Shown here piece after piece: positions 12,437-22,855 of a DNA stretch of 64,000 bases. Each line of letters opens with the position of its first letter. Position 1 is the stretch's first letter. The translations under genes and the position numbers were made by a program. This DNA is from Spinacia oleracea (Eukaryota; Streptophyta; Magnoliopsida; Caryophyllales; Amaranthaceae), in NCBI RefSeq assembly GCF_020520425.1, contig NC_079491.1, positions 7,303,143 through 7,367,142 on the forward strand. The letters run 5' to 3'. The notes beneath the pieces were generated by a model. That model did not search any database and was not told the origin of the DNA. It was given only the letters and a program-made list of their open reading frames with translations.

Positions 12437-12511
12437 TCGATCGATGATCTTCTTTCTTAGGACTTGAATCGAGTCAAACATGTTAAAACTCAATGTTACC
12501 TACACGTGAGT

Positions 12512-12661
12512 TGTCACACATTGGAAAAACAGGGGAGAATACCCACTGTTGCCAATTGATTTTAGTGTGAAACCGATGCTAAACTTATAATTGGACATAG
12601 CTCTCTTCTTGCTTATTGAATAGTCATACTCATTGCATATTATTTAACATGGTATCAGAGC
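12512..12661 (+). mobile_element. TRIM-like LTR with primer-binding site, fragment
   Basis: A 138-bp segment starts TGTCACACATTGG and ends TTTAACA. It is followed at once by TGGTATCAGAGC, the usual tRNA-Met primer-binding site of plant copia and TRIM elements. No second LTR is visible. The small size fits a terminal-repeat retrotransposon in miniature that survives only as its 5' part. It is old. Confidence 0.55.
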
Positions 12662-13177
12662 AAATTTATTAGCCCCTATCATGTTTGTATAGTAGTCTTT
12701 TATGGAGACGATGATTGAAGTGGTGTAAGAATACATTCGATTGTATGATCGATTAAATACTCCCGTGATTAGAGATAGTTTTGGAATTTTGTTAATTATG
12801 CGTAACATCTTGTCCAATATGATTGCCTAGTCACAAAATTGTAACATGTTACATACATGATACGACGTACTTACATTAGTATCAAATATGTTATACACCT
12901 CACTATGTATGTATATCCCCTGGGTCAATTAGTAATGCTCGTGTAAAGGTTACTACAACCTTACAGAGTTCTCCGTATTTAGCAATCAATTACATCCTAC
13001 TAGTCTTGTATGTTTATCTAAAATCCTTTTTTTTTTTTTTTAGGGAAATATCTAAAATTCTAAATGCTTCTCGATCCTAATTAACTTAAACTCTCCCGAT
13101 GTTCAATTCCAAACCGGCCTTCATAACTAAAGGTCACACGGTTAGGTACAAAGTATATGATTTTATACTCAAGCCAT
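12662..13177. other. intergenic, nothing recognised
   Basis: AT-rich sequence between the TRIM remnant and the hAT MITE. There is a T-run at 13029-13042. No gene is seen. Confidence 0.4.
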
Positions 13178-13678
13178 TAGGAATGACAATGGATCGGACT
13201 CGGGCCGGATGTAGTAAACTCCAAATCCGGACTTCAAAATTGTATTCATATCCATTTAAAATCAGGACTCCAAAATGCATCTAAAATCCGAATCCATATC
13301 CATATCCAAATCCAAATCATGCGTTAACTTTACTTACACAGAACTTGTATTTTTTTTAATTCTAAAATAAATTTGAAATCATATTTCTCATTTACCAAAA
13401 TCTAATGAGTTTCTAATAAATTAATAAATTTACAAATATACGCGCTTTATTTAAATATATTACATTGGGAACTTCCTTTTAAAAAAAATCTTATACACTT
13501 TGAAATAATTTTGGGTCGGATTTGGACTCGGGATCGGACTCAAGTTGAAGTCTCTACATACTCCATATCCGATCCAAATCCATTCGGATTCGGACTTTTT
13601 TTTCTCAAATTCGGATAGGAATTTTTTCTTCAAATCGGGGCGGACTCGGTTCGGATTCGGATGTGATTGCCATCCCTA
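13178..13678. mobile_element. hAT MITE
   Basis: The ends are TAGGAATGACAAT and ATTGCCATCCCTA (inverted, two mismatches). An exact 8-bp duplication, CAAGCCAT, flanks them at 13170-13177 and 13679-13686. The 501-bp interior repeats TCCGAATCC/GGATTCGGA words and codes for nothing. Confidence 0.85.
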
Positions 13679-13978
13679 CAAGCCATGCATTAGTATAAGG
13701 GTCGGGCAATATAGTACAGATTATATGATTTGATACTCGAGCCATTATTATAACCAATCACATATTCGCATCTTAGCTATATGTACTCTATCAGTCTATC
13801 CTAAATAATATAATCCCTATAATTCCCTATAGTGTTAGTTGAGAATGTTTCAATTTGGGTGGTTGGAATTTGGAATTTCTGTCCGGCAGCCGGTGACATA
13901 CGCACTAATTAATCAAAAGCGCGCAATAACAATGTTTTAACATTAACAAAACAAAAAGTGTGCATTATCCTAGTGCAT

Positions 13979-14084
13979 GGAAGCATCTAAAGTCCAACTT
14001 ATACAAGTGTGAAATTGACTCAAATAATCTAAGAATGGACTAATAAGGGAGGAAATCAACGTTTGTTCTTGGTCGTCTTAAAAT
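13979..14084 (+). promoter_or_regulatory. upstream block of PP2-B copy 3
   Basis: It matches 10366-10478 before copy 2, including GTTCTTGGTCGTCTTAAAAT. A TATA-like TTTAAATA follows at about 14110, 50 bp before the ATG. Its function as a promoter is inferred. Confidence 0.45.
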
Positions 14085-14158
14085 AGCTTGAAATGCAAGA
14101 AATCCCCCCTTTAAATACCATTTTAACTTATCCTTAATTCCATTAAACTTGTAGCAAA

Positions 14159-15612
14159 ATGTCGAAAATGAAGGAGCGAGAAAATAACAAGGAGACAAAA
14201 TTGTTGGATTTACCAGAAGGATGTTTATCTCAAATCCTGTCACTCACAACTCCTTCTTGTGTTCTTCGTTGTTCCGTCGTATGTAAGAATTTATACTACA
14301 TTGCCAACTCCGGTTTAGTGTGGAAGAAATTAGTACCGTCCGATTTCCACCCCCTCGTTGAACGCTCGTCGACTACTTCTCCTTCCGTAAAATACCTCGT
14401 CCTCCTCCTTTGCCGTTCTTTCATTCTCTTAGAAGATGGAAACATGGTAAGCTTTTTAGCATATGATTTTTTTTTGTCTAATTACTTATATATTTTTGTT
14501 AAGCATTGTTAAATTCTCTATCATTGAGGCGGTCTAGGGTTCTTATTCGTCAGACCAAGTATTGGTTAATGAAAGTAAACAAAGTAACTACTCCGTATTT
14601 AGTCTCATCAAAACAAACGCTTGCAATCACACTATGTGACACAAAACATGTTTCTTTTATACAAACTAACATAAGTTGTTGGAGTCAGTGGGGACTTTCC
14701 TTGTGATCTTGAGGTCATATGGTTGAGCTCTTCTTCAGTAGGGTTCATTCTTCTTACCTACTAAAATAAAAAACGATGTTACTTTTTGAGAAGGATGTAT
14801 TGGTTAGGATAGTTATTGAGCTTACTTTCCTACACACCTCTAATATATCTTCAATACCTTTGTAGAGCTTTTCATTGGATGAATGGACAGGGAAGAAAAG
14901 TTATATGATTGGTGCTAGAAGACTAATATTTGCATCGGGTGATGTGTTTGGTTGTTGGAGGGGAAAGCCGCCCAAACCCAAGTCCAGGTATGGATCTCTT
15001 TTTCCTCACACTTTCCACATCCAAATGAAGCGAACCTAATTAGGCCCTATTTGATTCGATTACTAGAAATTTATTTTGACTTATTTCAGACGAGATAGTT
15101 TATACGTAGTATATATTTTTACAGAATAAGTTGAATAAAACAGAGCTTTCATTCGTTACAGATTCCTAGAGGTGGCAGAACTTATAGGAGTAAACGAGCT
15201 CCACATAACAGGAAGAATAAGAGCACAATTGCTATCTCCAAACACAACTTACCGTATGTATTTCTCTTTCATGCTCGAAGCTACCTCGTATGGTTTCGAT
15301 GTGTACCCTATTAGGGTGTTCTTGTCGAGAATCGACACGAATGGTGCATATGTGAGAGGCAACTATACTTCAAAGACATTCTATCTCAAAGCTCGACCAA
15401 TACATGGTGAAATGTATGATGATGCAGAGGTTGAAGACACTATCGATTGTGATATTATTGGTAATAAATGGATAAAGATAGATATGGGCAAATACTTCAA
15501 CGGGGTTGATGATAATGTTGATGTTTTGGAGATGACATTGATGGGTACAGAGATTGGTTTGCATAAATCTGGCCTAGTTGTCCATGGTATAGAGATCGTA
15601 CCTGTCGATTGA
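14159..15612 (+). CDS. F-box protein PP2-B-like, copy 3
   Basis: Three exons (14159-14446, 14866-14987, 15162-15612) join to 286 residues. The F-box is LLDLPEGCLSQILSLTTPS followed by VLRCSVVCKNLYYIANSG (residues about 14-58). The Nictaba-type domain includes the conserved SFSLDEWTGKKSYMIGAR, FLEVAELIGVNELHITGRI, LLSPNTTYRMYFSFMLEA and SGLVVHGIEIVPVD. It is a tandem duplicate of copy 2, with the same exon phases and no premature stop. Intron 2 is only 174 bp against 910 bp in copy 2, which points to insertions in the latter. The likely function is target recognition in an SCF E3 ligase, from the family. Confidence 0.88.
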
Positions 15613-16159
15613 GATTAATTTTTCGGGGATTGAATTGTGATGATCCTTCAAACATTTTTCCGTAAGAGGCTCTCTTAAACCTGTCAAAAATCGAACAAAC
15701 CCAAAATACGTACCGGGCCGGACTTGAACAAACTTTTGTGACTTGGAATAATTTTATCTGAACTCGAACAAACTGAAAATAATGGGTCACAACCCGACCG
15801 AACCCGTTTTTTTCCCACCGATTGAAAATAAGTGTATTTATAGTAATAATTGAGATTGTAAATGATTATAAGCCTAATAACACGTTATTGTTACTATAGT
15901 TAGTTATAATTAAATTTATAAAATAATTTTGGTTTGACTTACGTGTCATTTTATAGTTAAATTTAATTGACTACATATAAACTTGTACGGATATACTCCA
16001 GTAGTAATCCCCATTGACTTAGGTTATTAGTGTTTATATATGTAAAAACTCCGTATACAATATAATCCCTATTTATATACACGAAGTATAAGGTCATAAA
16101 CTAATTCTTTCCACTCCCTTCCCCCAACTCCATCGATCCCTTCTCCGGCCCTAGTCGAC
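15613..16159. other. intergenic; 5' flank of the truncated F-box gene
   Basis: The first 200 bp carry GAACAAAC/CCCGAC words typical of degraded MITEs. The last 100 bp (TATTTATATAC at about 16069, then a pyrimidine-rich leader) resemble the 5' flanks of the F-box copies at 19.2 and 36.6 kb, so they are probably the promoter and leader of the next gene. Confidence 0.4.
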
Positions 16160-16600
16160 ATGAGGAGCAGAAGAAGAAGGAACCGGAAAAGGAAGAACAA
16201 CAATTGTAAAGTCTTACCACCGGAGCTGGATTTACCACCAGAGTTATGGACGGACGTATTGGCGAGGCTGCCGGCGAAAACTCTGGTAAGATTCAGGTGT
16301 GTTTGTAGAGCTTGGTGCTCTAAGATCGATAAACCTGAATTCTTATCGATGCATCTTAGTCTTTACAAGAATAATGTTGACAAGAATCGTTTACTAGTTA
16401 TGGAGAATTCGAAGGGATACAGTACACTTGAAGTTCGTCAAAGAGATAAGTATGATGAACCAAGGTCTTACAATATTATAACTCATGAAATACGACGTTT
16501 GAGAAAATCTATACCCGGCCTGAGGAGTCATTTTGTGGATACTTATGTTGAGAGTTTGGCTTTGTGCAGTGGACGTGAAGATCAAACTTTTTTATACTAA
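16160..16600 (+). CDS. miniature F-box protein made by internal deletion
   Basis: An intact 146-residue frame. Residues 1-20 are basic. An F-box follows (LPPELWTDVLARLPAKTL, then FRCVCRAWCSKID, about 22-60), with the linker LSMHLSLYKNNVDKNRLL. The frame then jumps at about 16450 from VRQRDK straight to YDEPRSYNIITHEIRRL and the family's C-terminal VDTYVESLALCSGR. Comparison with the copies at 19.2 and 36.6 kb shows that about 270 residues, the whole FBA domain core, are missing and the frame is kept. The normal stop (TAA in relatives) is GAA here, adding EDQTFLY. An F-box without its substrate domain could still bind SKP1; expression is unknown. It may simply be a pseudogene. Confidence 0.6.
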   Translation: MRSRRRRNRKRKNNNCKVLPPELDLPPELWTDVLARLPAKTLVRFRCVCRAWCSKIDKPEFLSMHLSLYKNNVDKNRLLVMENSKGYSTLEVRQRDKYDEPRSYNIITHEIRRLRKSIPGLRSHFVDTYVESLALCSGREDQTFLY

Positions 16601-16728
16601 TTCAGAGATTGTTCGTTGCCTAGTACAAAAATATTCCAAACAGGAAGAATAAAAAAGAGACCGAAAGAGCAATAAATAATAAGTTATACAAAGTATATAA
16701 AAAGAGACTGAGAGAGTAGTAAATAATA

Positions 16729-17228
16729 GGTTTTTCTAAAGTGTGCCCATTGGCACACATTAAGAAAACAGATTCTATACTATATATTTTTTTTTGTGGC
16801 ATTTTATCTCTTAATTATGTAGGTGTGTTAAATAGGGAGGTAAAATATATATTCCCTTACATGTCTCTCGTAATCTTTTTTTTTTTTTTTTTTTTTTGGT
16901 GTTAGCACCTGGTTCACTCTTAAGGCTAATCCGGATTCGGCACGAATTATGGGTGGATAGGTTCCACTCCTCCCTACCAAGTTCAGCCCCAATCATCAGT
17001 GAACCAATAGACAATTGGATTCCCGCAATCTATTTTCTTACTCCTTTTTCTTTATTGCAAACAATATTTTAGACTCGCCCCGAATCCGGATTAGCACTAA
17101 GAGTGAATCGGGTATTAACCAAAAAAATTAACAATATTTTAGTATAACGGTTAAAATATTTTCCTGAAAGACACTTTATACGCTTATACAAGAGTCTTTC
17201 GGATTATTCATCATTTATCCTTTTATTT
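16729..17228. mobile_element. partial copy of the GTGTGCCCA-type inverted-repeat element
   Basis: From 16729 the sequence matches the left part of the element at 21631-22688 (GGTTTTTCTAAAGTGTGCCC, then TTCTATACTA, AGGTGTGTTAAAT and CTTACATGTCTC). A SINE has been inserted at 16877. The matching right terminus is absent, so the copy is truncated or interrupted near 17228. Confidence 0.6.
16877..17023 (-). mobile_element. SINE
   Basis: A T-run (poly-A on the minus strand) of about 23 bases begins the insertion. An imperfect duplication flanks it: CGTAATCT at 16869-16876 and CGCAATCT at 17024-17031. The uninterrupted site is seen in the sister copy near 21770. The minus-strand 3' end, CCGAATCCGGATTAG then GTGCTAACACC plus poly-A, recurs near 17090 and 21830 on the plus strand, so these are SINE copies of one family. 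Confidence 0.6.
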
Positions 17229-17837
17229 TTTTATATGACATTTAAATAATAGAAGTCAACATTTGACTTTTACGGGACAAAAATGATGACGTGGCATTTA
17301 TCACATTTTTAATGCCTACAAATTGCCCCCTCGGGATCGGTCACGTACACGAAGCTTTGAGTGTTTGCTCGTGGTTCGATCTCGAAATCTTGCTTGCATT
17401 TTTTTTTTGATACTCCAGCATCTGCCTTTTACTAGAACCAGGAGTAATACTTGGCCTTTTAGCCCAGCCGAACTTGGTCCATTGTGATGGCCCAAACTTT
17501 GATCTCCTTGGACCGCCCCTTTTTATTTTTTTTGGCTTTCTTGATCCAGGACTGAACACTTACTCAGATTATCTCCATGAGAAATAATCTCAACATTTTG
17601 GAAATAATAAAAGAGAAATTGTAACCATGCTCAAATACCGAGTTAGGATAGAATTTGGTCAACCTTCTTCGCCAAGTTGATATGAAACAGGACTCAAGAC
17701 TTAATTTAACTAAACAATAATTTGGATAGACTTTCATAGAAAATAATTTATATGACATTTAATTAATAGAAGTCAACATTTGACTTTTACGGGACAAAAA
17801 TGATGACGTGGCATTTATCACATTTTTAATGCCTACA
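17228..17837. repeat. 86-bp direct repeats flanking a 430-bp segment
   Basis: The sequence TATATGACATTTAA to AATGCCTACA occurs at about 17230-17320 and 17752-17837, almost identical. Each repeat starts TG and ends CA, as a very short LTR would. I see no primer-binding site after the first copy and no matching flanking duplication. A tandem duplication or a tiny retroelement are both possible. Confidence 0.45.
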
Positions 17838-18048
17838 CCATCACCAATACATGGACAAAAACAAACAAGCAGGAGCAGTCATGGAAACTCAAATCAACTG
17901 AGGTACAGGAAGATCACCATCATTGTTATTATTATTGGGTGAAATACCATTTTGGTTTGACTTATACGTCATTTTTTTGTTGAATTTGACTACATATAAA
18001 TTTGTATATGATACTTTGTTATTATTATGCATGTGAGCATATTTTGTA

Positions 18049-18299
18049 CTTCCTCAATACTTGCAACGTTTGTCATTTTCACGCATGCCAATGCACATTT
18101 TAGATTGTCAATATCTTAAATTCTCTCCAAGCAAAAATTATAAAAAGTTGATATTTTGAAAATACGTATTGAGACGAATCTAACAAGATCTCACATGACT
18201 ATGTTTTATTTGACATATAAATCACTAACAATAGTCAAAGTGGAATATGTAAATAGTGTAAAAATATCAAACGTTGCGAGTATTTATGAACAGAGGAAG
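18049..18299. mobile_element. Stowaway MITE
   Basis: CTTCCTCAATACTTGCAACG at the left and its inverted match at the right, within TA dinucleotides (18047-18048, 18300-18301). It is 251 bp, related to the elements at 1354 and 32776. Confidence 0.75.
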
Positions 18300-18531
18300 T
18301 ATAATTTATTGATTGAGATACCTACGGTTAGTGTTACCAGAACTAGTTATCAAAGCATAATACGTGTCTTAAAGTTTCTCAACCCGTTGAGTCGCCCAAA
18401 TCTAAACACTCTAGGTCATGAACAAGCTAAGCATTTGTAAACCGGAACTCAAAACTGATGACCCGAACTAAACCCAAGCCCGAAAGTATTTATCTATTAT
18501 CTATTATCCATGTAGTATCTATTACGAAGTA

Positions 18532-18951
18532 TCTATTATTATATACTAAAAGAGACACCAGAAATGACACGTGTAAATTCCTGGTGCGATTTTTCCCGCC
18601 AAAAAGTGTTTCTGTTTTATTTTATTTTTTATTCTCTACCTTTTGTTATAAACTATTTATGCATGGAAACAAAATTAGTTTATAAATTATGGCAATAATA
18701 GATACGACGTAATAATAATAATTCTAAATTGGTAATATTTTAGGCAAATCGATCGCTATATTAATAATGGAAAATATATCACTCAATATTTTGTTAAAAT
18801 TACCATATTAGCATTTTAAATATGCATATTAGATGTATAAATTTAAATAAATATGTTAAAAATGATATAACTATGCAGTAGTTTAGGATATTCAGTTAAA
18901 TGTTTTGTGAAAAAATGATCAAAATTCGTGCGTGCACGGAATCTAATCTAG
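18532..18951 (+). mobile_element. short non-autonomous Helitron
   Basis: It begins TCTATTATTATATACTAAAA and ends with the hairpin TTCGTGCGTGCACGGAA followed by ATCTAATCTAG. It lies between A and T. No flanking duplication is present, as expected for Helitrons. A close copy is at 27086-27525. Confidence 0.75.
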
Positions 18952-19201
18952 TTAACTATAACCCACCTAACCAACCCGTTTAACAAATAAATGAAGTTAG
19001 GGGGGTCTGCGTGCTTGGTGTTACAACAAGCCGTAGGAATTCTAATCCCCCTGGACTTAGGTTTTTTAGGGTTTATAATTTTATACTCCATATATATGGT
19101 CCTACAATTTACAAAAGTATAACCCTATATTCTAAACCTAATTCTTTCATCTCCCTTCTCTCAACTTCATCGATCCCTCCTCCCTAGTCAGTAAGGGGAA
19201 C
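18952..19201 (+). promoter_or_regulatory. probable promoter and leader of the 19.2-kb F-box copy
   Basis: A TATA-like CATATATATGG lies at 19089-19099, about 110 bp before the ATG. A pyrimidine-rich leader follows (CTAATTCTTTCATCTCCCTT), shared with the copies at 16.2 and 36.6 kb. Transcription is inferred only. Confidence 0.35.
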
Positions 19202-20460
19202 ATGAAAAGGACGTACAATAAATTGATGAGATGTAACGTTTTACGACCGGAGCTGGATTTACCACCAGAGTTGTGGACGGAGGTATTGGCGAGGCTGCCG
19301 GCGAAAACCCTAGTAAGATTCAGGACTGTTTGTAGAGCTTGGTGTTCTACGATCGATAAACCTGAATTCTTTTCGAAGCATCTCAGTCTTTACAAGAATA
19401 ACACAGCCAAAAATCGTTTACTAGTCTTGGATGATTCGATGGAATACAGTACACTTCAAGTTCTTCTAAGGTATAAGTTTACATTAACTACAACATTTCG
19501 GCAGAAGATGAGTGGAAGACTTGACATTCTTGGATACTGTAATGGTTTGGTTTTGCTTTCGCTGAATTGTGGTATGTATGATCAGATTAAGCTATTGAAC
19601 CCGTCTATACAAAAATCTACTGTTCTTCCCCGTTGTCCTGGCGTCACACAAACTGATGCTCCTATATATATTATTGGATTTGTCCCTTCTAGTAATGAAT
19701 ATAAAGTGGCTGCCTTTCGCTTTTCGGTTAAGAATTTATCAGTTTCAATTTCAATTTATTCATTTAGTGATCATCTTTGGAGGACCAAAACCGCTATGAT
19801 TGATTTTCCTGTTAGATTTTTTCGAAGTATGGGGTATGTCGAAATATACAAAGAGGGTTATTGTTCCTCTAATAATTGGAAAAGTTATTATTCTCATGGG
19901 GCTGTGTATTGGCTTGTGTCTGATAAAAAAGAACCAAATCAACAGAGTGATGAATACGAACCGGTTTTTGAATACGGACCTAAACATGGTTCGACTTTGG
20001 TGTGGAAGGTTTTAACTATGTGAAATTGCCAGTTGTTGAAGATCCCGAAATGGCAATGCATCTGTTTAACCTAGGTGAATCAATGGCAGTCTTTGGTGTT
20101 ACGAAGCAGAGAACCTGCATTTGGGTTATGAAGGAAAACTTAAGCAACAACCCATGGAGTGTATGGTTTTCAGGAGATTCTACTTCAGAAGCATATGAAC
20201 TATTCTCAATTAAATGTTGGTCATACAAAAAGGTTTCCTATATAATTTTCTCCAAATTACGGTTATATAAGAAGCTATTCTATGACGAGAGTACAAGTAC
20301 ATTCATTGTAGTATACCACGAGTCGTATAATGAACAGGAACCAATGTCTTACAATATTATAACTGGTGAAATACGACGGTTTAGAGAATCAACGGCCGGC
20401 CTTAGAATCAATTTTGTGGATACTTATGTGGAGAGCTTGGCTTTGTGCAGTAGACGTTAA
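19202..20460 (+). pseudogene. F-box/FBA protein gene with one frameshift
   Basis: The first frame (19202-20023) gives 273 residues: an F-box (LPPELWTEVLARLPAKTL, FRTVCRAWCSTID), then an F-box-associated domain with KLLNPSIQKSTVLPRCPG, YIIGFVPSSNEYKVAAF, SIYSFSDHLWRTKTAMIDF and YYSHGAVYWLVSDKKEP. The second half of the domain continues in another frame to 20460 (VKLPVVEDPEMAMHLFNLGE, TCIWVMKENLSNNPWSVWF, YNIITGEIRRF, VDTYVESLALCSRR). Comparison with the copy at 49.9 kb places a 7-bp loss at the word CATGGTTCGAC (about 19986), which causes the shift. A truncated 273-residue product is possible. Intact relatives would be about 420 residues and would work as SCF substrate receptors. Confidence 0.75.
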
Positions 20461-20665
20461 GGCCGGAGTCCGGACTTTGTTATGCTAATTCAGAGATTGT
20501 TTCGTTGCCTGGTAATGGTACACTCTTAAGACCTTACAAACTTTGTCTTTCTCGTTCAAGAATTTCAAGAATCAATTGTTAATATTTGTTGTCTTCTTCT
20601 TCATAGCTTGTACAGACAGAGGTTTATAATAAAGTTTGCTATTTTCTTAGTATGTTACTGCCTTA
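20461..20665. other. 3' flank of the F-box copy
   Basis: It contains CTAATTCAGAGATTG and a following GCCTGGTA, shared with the other F-box copies, so it is probably 3' UTR. Confidence 0.4.
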
Positions 20666-20745
20666 GGCCCTGTTCTTTTTGGCTTAATTTCAGTTTCAGA
20701 ACTTATTTGGCAGCTCAGTTCAGTTCAGCTCTAAAAAACAGGGCC
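20666..20745. mobile_element. 80-bp Tourist-like MITE (PIF/Harbinger type)
   Basis: GGCCCTGTTCTTTT and AAAAAACAGGGCC form imperfect inverted ends. TTA at 20663-20665 and 20746-20748 is the 3-bp target duplication typical of Harbinger elements. It is very short. Confidence 0.65.
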
Positions 20746-21263
20746 TTACTGGTAGTTCACCTTGAAACTTGTGTTGATGCTTGTTGCTTTTTTTTCAACT
20801 TATATACTCCATCAGAATTTAAATGATTTCTCCATTTCCTTTTTAAGTGTCCATAAATGATATTCTAATTTGTTTTCTTTCCTTTTTAACCTTGTAATCT
20901 TATTGATTTATCAATATAAAATCATGCATTCTCATTGGTTAGTTTAAGTATTGATGGATTGATGAGTTCGCATTTTGATTCTTTAAATTCTATTGGCTCT
21001 TACAAATCAAAACTTTAAAATTTGTTTTGTATTCTTGTGAAAAAAATTAGCAAAGACAACAACTCCCCATAAAATACAACAATAAATTATTATCAACTCT
21101 CAATGTTTTTTTTTTTTTTCTACTTAGTTACCGCGTAAAATTGCAAATGGGAAAAACATTTAGATTCGGAGGGAGTATATTAAAGTAGATTATACTCCCG
21201 TCCCAAAATTATAGTCTTGTTTGACCAAAAAGTGGAATATAGTTGGTGGGAAATTGAAATATA
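20746..21263. other. intergenic with MITE debris
   Basis: A lone Stowaway-like end (GATTCGGAGGGAGTA) is at about 21160 and a second (TACTCCCGTCCCAAAATTA) at about 21193. No gene is seen. Confidence 0.4.
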
Positions 21264-21513
21264 CTACCTCTGTTTCAAAAAAAAATCTCACTTACTATTT
21301 GCACGGACTCCGGTATAATATTTGACCGTTAATATATCCAATTCTGTCGACAAAAAATTATAAAAACTTGACATTTATAAAATATATTTTGAGACGAATC
21401 TAATAAGATATCTCATGATAATTTTTTATAAAAATAATAGTGGGAATCTATGGTCAAAATTTTGATTATTGGTCATACTTTCAAAGCGCAAAAAACTTAA
21501 TGAAACGAGGTAA
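21264..21513. mobile_element. Stowaway-like MITE
   Basis: CTACCTCTGTTTCAAA on the left and TTAATGAAACGAGGTA on the right are inverted repeats in TA context. The interior has the family's TTGACCGTTAATAT and GAGACGAATCTAATAAGAT words. The ends are uncertain by a few bases. Confidence 0.55.
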
Positions 21514-21630
21514 TAATACATTGATGATTAATTTGTATGAGAAAGTAGAATATAGTACAGGGGGAAGGGAAATATAGTACAAGGGGTAGGTTTCCAATGC
21601 AACTTTTTTTTTTTGTGATCCTAATTAAGA

Positions 21631-22688
21631 GTATTTCTAACGTGTGCCCATGGGCACACATTAAGAAAATAAATTCTATACTAAATATTTTATTTTGTGG
21701 AATTTTATCTCTTAATTAGGTAGGTGTGTTAAATGGGGAGGTAGAATTTATATTCCCTTACATGTCTCCCGTAATCTATTTTCTTACTCCTTTATTCTTT
21801 ATTGCGAACAACATTTTAAACTCGCCTCGAATCCGGATTAGCACTAAGGGTGAATCGGATGGTAACACCAACAAAATTAACAATATTTTAGACTAACAAT
21901 TAAAATATTTTCTGAAAGACACTTTTGTACGCTTATACAAGAGTCTTTCTGATTATCCATCATTTATCCTTTTCATTTTTTGTCTGCATACTTCAAAAAA
22001 AGTTACAGAATTCTCACTTAAACTTCCAGTAGTTTAATTGAAAAATAAATCCTGGATTTCTTATTAAAAGTTTTAAGTAAAAGAATGAAAGAATGAAAGA
22101 ACAAAGTGTTGAAAATATTTAAGTGGATGACTTTGTTTGTGGAAAAAAATCATTCAGGTGATATTAGGCGGCGTTCCCCGAGTTTCATACACTACAAGAA
22201 ATTGCACTATTAACGACGGGAAATCCCGTCGTGAAAGGCCAATAATCGTTGATTAACGACGGGATTTCCTGTCGCGAACCCGTCATAAAAGGGGGCCGTC
22301 GTTAATAGAAAATCCCGTCGTAAATCCATCGTAAACCCGTCATAAAAGACATTTGCGACGGTTATTCCCGTCATTGTTTGGTTGTTAGCCCCGTCGCAAA
22401 AGGCTTTTGCGACGGGATTTTTGACCCGTCGTAATTAGGTTGTCGTTAAAGATACAAATTCTTGTAGTGATATTTGATTGTTGTTATTTGAAAATAGACT
22501 AAAATAAATCGATAGAAAAATTAGGAAAGGGTGGTAACCTTGGTAAGAAAGGAAATAATGACGATTTTATTATTTCACAAACGACATATTCAACTTACCA
22601 TAAACTTGTAAATATACTTCACTATTAAATATTTTAGTATAGAATCTGTTTTCTTAATATGTGCCCATGGGCACACATTAGAAAAACC
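21631..22688. mobile_element. inverted-repeat element with palindromic GTGTGCCCATGGGCACAC ends
   Basis: About 65 bp at each end are inverted copies. Each contains the perfect palindrome GTGCCCATGGGCAC close to the tip, followed by TTCTATACTAAA. A CACTA MITE sits inside at 22190. A partial sister copy is at 16729. No transposase is present. I cannot find a target duplication, so the superfamily is undecided. Confidence 0.65.
22190..22469. mobile_element. CACTA MITE
   Basis: CACTACAAGAAATTGCACTA begins it and AATTCTTGTAGTG ends it, with a 3-bp duplication ATA at 22187-22189 and 22470-22472. The interior is made of ACGACGGG-type subterminal repeats. It is a close relative of the copy at 4049-4317. 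Confidence 0.88.
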
Positions 22689-22855
22689 TTGTTTCTTTTA
22701 ATTACTTTTACAAGGTTTAAAATTGTGCACTTAATTAGCTATCATGCGTTCTATATAATCTCCTAATTTTTATTTATTTTTCATGACCTTATCTTATCTG
22801 AAATTAATTAAATTTATTACAACTTATTTGAACGTTTGTAATGAGTTATATATTA

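Noticed and set aside
17341-17559. Minus-strand 72-residue basic open frame between the 86-bp repeats
   Set aside because: No domain is recognisable and there is no splice or promoter context; it was kept only as part of the repeat-flanked segment.
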